Source: JAAZMA01 sp036720245 (GTDB lineage: Bacteria; Bacillota; Clostridia; Tissierellales; Tepidimicrobiaceae). From it: a stretch of DNA of 30,660 nt. This document shows positions 25,621 through 30,660 of the stretch, piece by piece. The notes below the pieces were generated by a model. The model saw only the letters and a program-made list of their open reading frames with translations. It was not told the DNA's origin and did not search any database. The number at the start of each line of letters is the position of its first letter. Position 1 is the stretch's first letter. The stretch spans positions 1-30,660 of the forward strand of contig DAIMNI010000022.1 of assembly GCA_036720245.1 (NCBI GenBank), read 5' to 3'. A program made the position numbers and the translations under genes.

Positions 25621-26454
25621 TTATAATTTTAATATTTTTTTTAATTCAAAGGCCACTCCTGATTCATTATTGTCTTTTTCTGTAATTATATCTGCTATGG
25701 ATTTTACGTTTTTATTGGCATTTTTCATGGCAATTCCAAGGCCTGCATTTCTTATCATGGAAATATCATTATTATCATCCCCAATGGCTATTATCTCTTC
25801 TTCTCTAATCCCCCTTCCCCTAGCATATTCTTGTAAGCCTTGCCATTTATGGCCTAATGGGTGCATAATTTCTAAAAGAGCCTCTGCTACTTTAATATTT
25901 TCCGCTATATGAAAATTATATTTACTGGAATATTTTTTGTTTATTTCTAAATAAAAATCCTCCATATCTAATTTATTTCCCAAATATACTATGGCTAAAA
26001 TCTTTTCATTTTCTATATCTAAATAGCTATTTACTCTTTTATATCTTTTTTCATCTTTAGAAAAATAATTGCCATAGGCTGGGTTTTCTATTTCCATTTC
26101 TACTATTAAATCATAGCCTAATTCATAACTATCTACATGTACAACTGGATGTAGATTTCTAGCCTTACCCATTTTAACTATGGTTCTAAAATCCTCTATA
26201 TTTAAAAACCTTTCAAACAATATATTGTTTTCTCCAGTTTCCCTTGCTATACTTCCATTATTGGCAAGTATAATTAAGGGTTTATCAATGGATTTAGTCA
26301 ATTCCTTAGCAGAAAAATATCTTCTGCCTGTAGCTATTACAATTTCATATCCATTTTTAATTAATCTATTAATAAATTCAATATTTTCCCTTGAAATTTC
26401 TTTCTTATCATCTAATAGGGTATTATCTAAATCAATAGCTATTAGCTTGTACAT
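25621..26454 (-). CDS. Cof-type HAD-IIB family phosphatase
   Basis: This 277-aa cytoplasmic phosphatase has motif I IDLDNTLL (nucleophile Asp8, acid Asp10), motif II VIATGRR, the lysine in GHKWQGLQEYA and motif IV GDDNNDISMI, then the usual Cof ending GIAMKNANKNVKSIAD and NNESGVA. Enzymes of this group dephosphorylate sugar phosphates, nucleotides or cofactor intermediates, with broad and overlapping specificity, so no substrate is assigned. The start is ATG behind GAGGTGG. It is the first gene of a four-gene operon. Confidence 0.92.
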   Translation of the reverse strand: MYKLIAIDLDNTLLDDKKEISRENIEFINRLIKNGYEIVIATGRRYFSAKELTKSIDKPLIILANNGSIARETGENNILFERFLNIEDFRTIVKMGKARNLHPVVHVDSYELGYDLIVEMEIENPAYGNYFSKDEKRYKRVNSYLDIENEKILAIVYLGNKLDMEDFYLEINKKYSSKYNFHIAENIKVAEALLEIMHPLGHKWQGLQEYARGRGIREEEIIAIGDDNNDISMIRNAGLGIAMKNANKNVKSIADIITEKDNNESGVAFELKKILKL

Positions 26455-26476
26455 TTTACCACCTCTACTTTTCCCT

Positions 26477-26485
26477 ATTATATCA
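26477..26485 (-). promoter_or_regulatory. Extended -10 promoter of the HAD/M1 operon
   Basis: On the minus strand, TGATATAAT is an extended -10 (TG-N-TATAAT) about 22 bp before the HAD start and just past the terminator of the upstream gene. The -35 region is a T-rich stretch without a good match, as expected for an extended -10 promoter. Confidence 0.6.
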
Positions 26486-26503
26486 GAAAATAGTAAAGAA
26501 AAG

Positions 26504-26531
26504 AAAAAAATACTTCAGTAATACTGAAGTA
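26504..26531 (-). terminator. Intrinsic terminator after the DUF1292 gene
   Basis: TACTTCAGT (26511-26519) and ACTGAAGTA (26523-26531) form a 9-bp perfect stem with a 3-nt loop. On the minus strand it is followed by seven Ts. It starts two bases after the DUF1292 stop. Confidence 0.9.
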
Positions 26532-26533
26532 TT

Positions 26534-27004
26534 TTATTCCCCGTCCTCATCCTCATCTTCATCATATTCAAATTCATCTTCAAATTCATCATCAATAAAA
26601 TCTAAATCATCTTCTGCAAATAGCATTCCAAAGGCCTCTGATACAATTCCAAATTCCTCTTCATCTTCAATATTGATTAGATCAAAATCATCCCCATCTT
26701 CTATATACCTATATAAAAATACTTGATCATCCTCGAAAGGTACTAATGCAATATATTCATTATCCTCTACCTCAAATATGCCTAGTACTGTACATTCTAA
26801 TTCAGTATCATCGTCTAATGTCAAATAAATTATATCCATTTCTTCGTCTGAATCGAAATCATAATCATCGTATTCATCATGTTCGTGTTCACATTCACAT
26901 TCACAATCGCATTCACAATCATGCTCATGTTCACCTTTACATTCTTCTAATTTATGTTCTTCTTGGCAATTACATTCACAGTTTTCATTGTGATTTTTAT
27001 TCAT
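26534..27004 (-). CDS. DUF1292 protein with Cys/His-rich N-terminal extension
   Basis: This 156-aa, extremely acidic protein has a central part of about 80 residues that is a DUF1292 domain: IYLTLDDDTELECTVLGIFEVEDNEYIALVPFEDD, VFLYRYIEDGDDFDL and DEEEFGIVSEAFGMLF. The first 45 residues are unlike the family norm. They hold nine Cys (9, 11, 13, 22, 30, 32, 34, 36, 38) and six His (5, 17, 26, 28, 40, 42), including a run of alternating Cys flanked symmetrically by HEHD on both sides. That suggests binding of soft metals such as Zn, Cu, Cd or Ni. The C-terminus is a Glu/Asp tail. The start is ATG behind AAAGGAG; its own terminator shows a single-gene unit. Function of DUF1292 is unknown. Confidence 0.85.
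   Translation of the reverse strand: MNKNHNENCECNCQEEHKLEECKGEHEHDCECDCECECEHEHDEYDDYDFDSDEEMDIIYLTLDDDTELECTVLGIFEVEDNEYIALVPFEDDQVFLYRYIEDGDDFDLINIEDEEEFGIVSEAFGMLFAEDDLDFIDDEFEDEFEYDEDEDEDGE
26875..26936 (-). repeat. Short-period repeat encoding the Cys/His cluster
   Basis: This stretch is built from repeated six-base units of the type TTCACA / TTCACG / TTCGTG, read in frame on the minus strand as alternating Cys-Glu, Cys-Asp and His-Glu/Asp pairs. It is coding, not a separate element. Repeat slippage in multiples of six bases could vary the number of metal-binding residues between strains. Confidence 0.6.
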
Positions 27005-27070
27005 AACTATTCTCCTTTATTATAAGTATTTTATACTACTATATGCTAATAATATCCTATTTTATTATAA

Positions 27071-27103
27071 AAGTATACATTATTTAGAAAAAAATTTATA
27101 CTT
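27071..27103 (-). terminator. Weak hairpin, possible end of nrdJ transcript
   Basis: AAGTATA (27071-27077) and TATACTT (27097-27103) form a 7-bp AT-only stem with a 19-nt loop, followed on the minus strand by TTTATAAT. It lies 50 bp past the nrdJ stop. Stability is low, so this is a guess. The rest of 27005-27152 is AT-rich and shows nothing else definite beyond the DUF1292 ribosome site. Confidence 0.25.
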
Positions 27104-27152
27104 CTATTATATCCATTACTTTTATAAATAATTTCTTTATTATTAAATTATA

Positions 27153-29285
27153 TTATATAGAACAAGGACTATACCCACAATCTTGACATTCAGCACAACC
27201 TCCACTGTGAATTAAAACTCCACCGCACATAGGACAAGTATCTGGGTCTTCTTTCAAATGTTCTATTACTAATTCGTCAATTTCTCTTTGCAATTCTTCT
27301 ATTTTTTCTATCTTGTTTTTACTAGATTTATCAGAGATTAATATACCAGATCTAGCACAACCATCTCTATATATAGTTACGCCTTTTAAACCTTTTTTCC
27401 AAGCATATATATATAAATTTTCTACTTCCTTTACTGTAAATTCATTTGGCACATTTACTGTAGAAGAAATACTTGCATCTATATATTGTTGCCAAGCTGC
27501 TTGCACATCTATCCTAGATTTATAATCTAAATTAGAGGTAGTTATAAAGAAATCTGGCAATTCTTCCTCCCTAGTTAAATTATTCCTATCCATATAATCC
27601 TTTACTATTGGGGTAAATACTTTATAATAAGTATCCTCATGATGTAGTGATTCAGATTTTCTAGTATAAGAAACTTGAAATATTGGTTCTACACCATTGC
27701 TACAACCTACTAATGTAGATATGCTTCCCGTTGGAGGTATGGTCAATAATTGCGAATTTCTAAGACCGTATTTTTCTATTAATTCCATTACATCTTCATT
27801 GGCATTAGATAGTAAAAATGGAGATTTTAATACTTTTTCCTTCCTATATCTTGGGAAAGGACCATGTTCTTTAGCTAAAAGTGCAGATTGCCTTAGGGCT
27901 TCATTTACTAGGATATTTCCTATTTTATGAATTAATTCTATGGATTCTTCACTTCCATATTTTACTCCCATTTTAATAAACATATCTGCTAAGCCCATTA
28001 TTCCCAAACCAATTTGTCTTAATTTCCTAGATAGTTCCCGTTGTTGTGGTAGTGGATGGAGATTCATATTTTCATCTAATACTTCATTTAAATAGATAAT
28101 ACCCTCCCTTACCATTTCTCCAAATCTTTCAAAGTGAAACTCTGCATCATTAGTAAAGGGGTTTGTTACAAATTCAGATAAATTTATAGAGGATAAATTG
28201 CACGATCCAAAACCTGGTAACGTTTCCTCAGCACAAGGATTTACCCCTGCAAATTCAAAACTTTCATCCTCACTCATTAAATGCCAGGAATCAATTCTAT
28301 TTTGATATAATATACCTGGTTCTGCCATATTCCAATTGTTTTCTGCTAATTTTCTAAAAAGTTCCCTAGAATTCACTTTCCTTCTAATTTCTTCTCCCGT
28401 AGATTCTACATAAAAGTATAATTCAAATTCTTTATCCCCTACTACAGCTTTCATAAATTTATCTGTAATATTTACAGATAAGTTAGCATAATTTACCTTG
28501 GACAAATCATTTTTTACATCTATAAAATCTTCAATATCTGGATGGCTACAGTCCAAATTAAGCATTAAAGCACCACGTCTACCTTTCATTCCAATTAAAC
28601 CCGTTACAAGGGAATAAAGGTCCATAAATGACACAGCTCCTGTAGTAGTGCTAGCAGCATTATTTACCTTAGCCCCTCTTGGTCTAAGTTTCGATAAATT
28701 AAGTCCTACCCCTCCACCATAGGAATAGGTTCTAGCCATGTACTTAGCTGTATCAAAAATATCTTCAATATTATCCTCCACTTTAGGCATTACATAGCAG
28801 TTTGAAAGTGTAACCTTTCTTCCATTCTTATCTAGACCCCTACCTGCTAATATTCTCCCAGCAGGCATAAATTTTTGATCCTTAATGGCTTTTTTAATAA
28901 AATTATTTCCCCCACTAATCCTATTTAAAAATTCATCAAAGGGTTCATTATCAAATCTATATTTTTTCTCATAAATATCCCTTTGTAAATCGGTCATTTG
29001 CCAGCCATATTTTCTAAGTCTAGCTCTTTCGTCTCTATAGAGAATATATTTTTTTGCCACATCTGGTCTAGTTTTCATTAATTCAATTTCCACAAAGTCT
29101 TGAATTTTTTCAATATCTGCCACCTCTAAATTACTAAAATGCTTATATGCATTGTCAGCAATTTCTTTGGCAATTTTTTTGTCTACACCAATTTCAGTTT
29201 CTGCCATGGCTTTAGATACGGCATTAACTATTTTTTCCCCTTCAAAATCCACTATCATACCATTTCTCTTTTCGACCTTTAACAA
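27153..29285 (-). CDS. nrdJ: Adenosylcobalamin-dependent (class II) ribonucleotide reductase
   Basis: This ~710-aa B12-dependent reductase makes deoxyribonucleotides without a second subunit or oxygen. An N-terminal ATP-cone (VEKRNGMIVDFEGEKI) gives allosteric control. Active-site residues, numbered from the chosen start, are Cys163 (LSNCYVMP) and Cys362 (SCNLSSINL) as the redox pair, and Asn349-Pro-Cys351-Ala-Glu353 as the radical site. IPPTGSISTLVGCSNG and YTRKS follow. The C-terminus has CPMCGG, GGCAECQDCGYSPC, the Cys-rich tail usual in NrdJ for metal binding and rereduction. A longer frame begins at an ATG at 29372, but GGGAGGGA lies seven bases before TTG at 29285 and homology starts there, so I choose TTG. 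It is a single-gene unit, probably under NrdR. Confidence 0.95.
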   Translation of the reverse strand: MLKVEKRNGMIVDFEGEKIVNAVSKAMAETEIGVDKKIAKEIADNAYKHFSNLEVADIEKIQDFVEIELMKTRPDVAKKYILYRDERARLRKYGWQMTDLQRDIYEKKYRFDNEPFDEFLNRISGGNNFIKKAIKDQKFMPAGRILAGRGLDKNGRKVTLSNCYVMPKVEDNIEDIFDTAKYMARTYSYGGGVGLNLSKLRPRGAKVNNAASTTTGAVSFMDLYSLVTGLIGMKGRRGALMLNLDCSHPDIEDFIDVKNDLSKVNYANLSVNITDKFMKAVVGDKEFELYFYVESTGEEIRRKVNSRELFRKLAENNWNMAEPGILYQNRIDSWHLMSEDESFEFAGVNPCAEETLPGFGSCNLSSINLSEFVTNPFTNDAEFHFERFGEMVREGIIYLNEVLDENMNLHPLPQQRELSRKLRQIGLGIMGLADMFIKMGVKYGSEESIELIHKIGNILVNEALRQSALLAKEHGPFPRYRKEKVLKSPFLLSNANEDVMELIEKYGLRNSQLLTIPPTGSISTLVGCSNGVEPIFQVSYTRKSESLHHEDTYYKVFTPIVKDYMDRNNLTREEELPDFFITTSNLDYKSRIDVQAAWQQYIDASISSTVNVPNEFTVKEVENLYIYAWKKGLKGVTIYRDGCARSGILISDKSSKNKIEKIEELQREIDELVIEHLKEDPDTCPMCGGVLIHSGGCAECQDCGYSPCSI

Positions 29286-29298
29286 TTTTATCCCTCCC

Positions 29299-29345
29299 AC
29301 CCTATATGTAGTATGTTTAATAGTTTTATATACTATATATATCAA
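29299..29345 (-). promoter_or_regulatory. Probable tandem NrdR boxes upstream of nrdJ
   Basis: Two 16-bp palindrome-like sites start exactly 31 bp apart: ACCCTATATGTAGTAT (29299-29314) and ATACTATATATATCAA (29330-29345). Compared with an idealised box ACACTATATATAGTGT, they match at about 13 and 11 positions. NrdR is known to repress ribonucleotide reductase genes by binding two such boxes three helical turns apart. Here they lie between the promoter and the ribosome site. Confidence 0.6.
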
Positions 29346-29372
29346 TTTATCATAAATTAATTTGAAAGACAA
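29344..29372 (-). promoter_or_regulatory. Candidate nrdJ promoter
   Basis: On the minus strand, TTGTCT (29367-29372) and TAAATT (29344-29349) are 17 bp apart. Transcription would start around 29337, inside the upstream NrdR-like box, which suits repression. The -10 match is moderate. Confidence 0.4.
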
Positions 29373-29407
29373 GATAAATAGTAAAATATTTTAGATATAA
29401 ATCTAAA

Positions 29408-29431
29408 AGGCCAGATTTATAAATCTGACCT
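29408..29431 (-). terminator. Intrinsic terminator after degV-family gene
   Basis: AGGCCAGATTT and AAATCTGACCT pair with one mismatch around a two-base centre, followed on the minus strand by TTTTAGATTT. It lies 34 bp past the DegV stop and before the nrdJ promoter. Confidence 0.65.
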
Positions 29432-29464
29432 AAATTTGCCGATTAATTTTTTTCAATTATAATT

Positions 29465-30349
29465 TTAAGTAGTCTTAAATTCATTTATATATAAACCAGA
29501 CTTTTTGTTAAAGAAAAATACTCCTACTCCCCCTATACCTAAATGTGAACCTAATACGCTTCCAATCTTTTCTACAAATATATTATCATGTCCTATTTTT
29601 TTGCTAATCATTTCCTTTACATCTAAAGCAGCATTTATATCATCTGCATGGGTTATACCAATAATTTGGTTTGGAAATTCCTTAACTCTTTCCTGTGCTA
29701 TATTTGCTACAGTAGCCAAAGCTCTTTTTCTTCCTCTAATTTTTTCAATTACCACCATTTTACCTTTTTGTACATCTAGTATAGGTTTTATATTTAAGGC
29801 ACTTCCTATTATTGCCCCACTTCTATTAATCCTTCCACCTTTTAAAAGCCAATTTAAATTATCAATTGTAAAAACATGCTCTATGTTTTGAATGTTCTCC
29901 TTTGAAATCTTTATAATCTCTTCAAAACTTGCCCCTATTTCAGATAATTTAGCACCCTGAAAAGCAATTAAACCTGATGCAAGGGATCCTGATTTAGTAT
30001 CTACTACATCCATTTTTACATTAGGATATTCCTCTTTAAGCTTTTCAATAATAATCTTGGATGCTTGATACGTCCCAGAAAGTTCAGATGAAAAAGAATA
30101 ATAAATAAAATCCTTACCTTTAGAGGCATATTTGCTGAATAGTTTATATATTTCCGCTGGTCTTGGTAATGAAGTTATTGGAGAAATTCCTTTCTTCATT
30201 AATTCGTATACCTGATCAACAGTGATTGTAACCTTGTCTAGGTATTCTTTATTATCGACATACACCCTAAGAGGCAAAATATCTATGTCACACTTTTCTA
30301 TAATATCTTTAGGTAGATCAGAAGTACTGTCCATAATAATTTTTGTCAT
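29465..30349 (-). CDS. DegV family fatty-acid-binding protein
   Basis: This 294-aa DegV protein belongs to a family that binds a fatty acid between two domains; some members (FakB) present it to a fatty acid kinase. The N-terminal KIIMDSTSDLP, the middle SITSLPRPAEIYKLF, YYSFSSELSGTYQA and FTIDNLNWLLKGGRINR, and the end SHLGIGGVGVFFF are family strings. Length is standard. No FakA kinase gene is nearby, so a FakB role is only a possibility. The start is ATG with AAGGAGG upstream, and it is transcribed alone. Confidence 0.93.
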   Translation of the reverse strand: MTKIIMDSTSDLPKDIIEKCDIDILPLRVYVDNKEYLDKVTITVDQVYELMKKGISPITSLPRPAEIYKLFSKYASKGKDFIYYSFSSELSGTYQASKIIIEKLKEEYPNVKMDVVDTKSGSLASGLIAFQGAKLSEIGASFEEIIKISKENIQNIEHVFTIDNLNWLLKGGRINRSGAIIGSALNIKPILDVQKGKMVVIEKIRGRKRALATVANIAQERVKEFPNQIIGITHADDINAALDVKEMISKKIGHDNIFVEKIGSVLGSHLGIGGVGVFFFNKKSGLYINEFKTT

Positions 30350-30437
30350 ATTTTTTACCTCCTTATATTTTTATTATAAAATTTATATTTTTGTATTTTA
30401 GTATGTATAATCCCCATAATCGTTTTCAGATAAACTT

Positions 30438-30466
30438 ATGTTATCATTTTATTTTTAATAATGCAA
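30438..30466 (-). promoter_or_regulatory. Candidate promoter of the degV-family gene
   Basis: On the minus strand, TTGCAT (30461-30466) and TAACAT (30438-30443) are separated by 17 bp. This would give a leader of about 80 bases, in which I see no riboswitch-like structure. The -10 match is moderate. Confidence 0.4.
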
Positions 30467-30485
30467 CCAATATAAGGTATTTTTT

Positions 30486-30517
30486 AATAAAAAAGGACAC
30501 ACTATTGAAGTATGCCC
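30486..30517 (-). terminator. Intrinsic terminator of the gene at the right edge
   Basis: On the minus strand, GGGCATAC (30510-30517) pairs with GTGTGTCC (30495-30502) as an 8-bp stem with two G-U wobbles, followed by six Ts. It begins right after the stop codon of the gene at 30518. Confidence 0.75.
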
Positions 30518-30660
30518 CTATGCCACTTTTTGTTTTACTTTGGAAAAATATAATCCCATTAGCACAAATACTGCCGCAAATAAAATTTGCATAAATAGCT
30601 CAAATTTTATATCAGAAAAAGAATTTACTGTCATTTCATTTATTCTTACAAAATAATAGC
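30518..30660 (-). CDS. C-terminal tail of a membrane protein (runs off right edge)
   Basis: On the minus strand a frame is open from the window edge to TAG at 30518-30520, giving about 46 residues. They comprise a polar segment with RINEMTVNSFSDIKFE, one hydrophobic helix FMQILFAAVFVLMGLYF, and a short basic end SKVKQKVA. This is typical of the last helix and cytoplasmic tail of a permease or other polytopic membrane protein. The family cannot be named. The immediately following terminator supports it being a real gene end. Confidence 0.6.
   Translation of the reverse strand, partial: YYFVRINEMTVNSFSDIKFELFMQILFAAVFVLMGLYFSKVKQKVA

Noticed and set aside
26875..26936. Possible CRISPR or tandem DNA repeat
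   Set aside because: The six-base periodicity is coding (Cys/His pairs) and there are no spacers or conserved longer units.
26746..27006. Plus-strand His-rich reading frame
   Set aside because: It is the exact antisense of the Cys/His-rich DUF1292 gene, and its composition follows from that repeat. It has no ribosome site.
29286..29372. N-terminal extension of the ribonucleotide reductase from an ATG at 29372
   Set aside because: The extra 29 residues are hydrophobic and unlike the family, no ribosome site precedes that ATG, and the stretch covers the likely promoter and NrdR boxes.
30343..30594. Plus-strand 83-residue reading frame near the right edge
   Set aside because: It overlaps the DegV start, the terminator at 30486-30517 and the minus-strand gene tail; no ribosome site or recognisable domain.

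Overview
This is a strongly AT-rich, gene-dense chromosomal segment. Its gene set (AddAB-type recombination helicase-nuclease, B12-dependent class II ribonucleotide reductase, DUF1540 and DUF1292 proteins, DegV, YtqA-type radical SAM protein, TGS-domain nucleoside kinase) points to an anaerobic low-GC Gram-positive bacterium of the Clostridia/Tissierellia type. That placement is inferred from gene content and composition only. Ribosome binding sites are strong (GGAGG-like), and at least six genes appear to start with TTG. Almost everything is on the minus strand. The only plus-strand genes are the tail of an MFS transporter at the left edge, a short MltG-like protein (17718) and a small DUF1540 protein (21844).

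Layout, read in minus-strand transcription order from the right. At the right edge lies the C-terminal tail of a membrane protein, followed by a terminator. Then come a DegV protein and a class II ribonucleotide reductase (nrdJ) with what look like tandem NrdR boxes 31 bp apart. Next is a DUF1292 protein with an unusual Cys/His-rich head. An apparent four-gene operon follows (26454 to 22051): HAD-IIB phosphatase, M1 metallopeptidase, YtqA-type radical SAM protein and a small P-loop ATPase. After the divergent DUF1540 gene come an RsuA-type pseudouridine synthase with an unknown 183-aa protein, then dapF with an SDF-family symporter.

A long operon then runs from 17611 to 6946: RluA pseudouridine synthase, TGS-uridine-kinase-like protein, glutaminase, NlpC/P60 peptidase, NagZ lipoprotein, ROK sugar kinase, AddB and an unknown membrane-anchored 145-aa protein. 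NagZ, NlpC/P60 and the ROK kinase together suggest cell-wall turnover and sugar salvage. A separately promoted RelB/DinJ antitoxin sits between addB and addA, immediately followed by what appears to be the last 16 codons of a Txe/YoeB-like toxin. After a bidirectional terminator, addA starts from its own promoter and is followed by an alpha/beta hydrolase and an alkaline-phosphatase-like polytopic membrane protein.

I see no CRISPR array, rRNA, tRNA, transposase or phage module, and no complete new defence system. No gene-free stretch exceeds 300 bases. The most notable points are the decayed toxin-antitoxin module inside addB-addA, an AddA that carries an AddB/Cas4-like four-cysteine signature, the symmetric Cys/His cluster on the DUF1292 protein, an SDF transporter lacking the acidic-substrate arginine, and the likely NrdR boxes.
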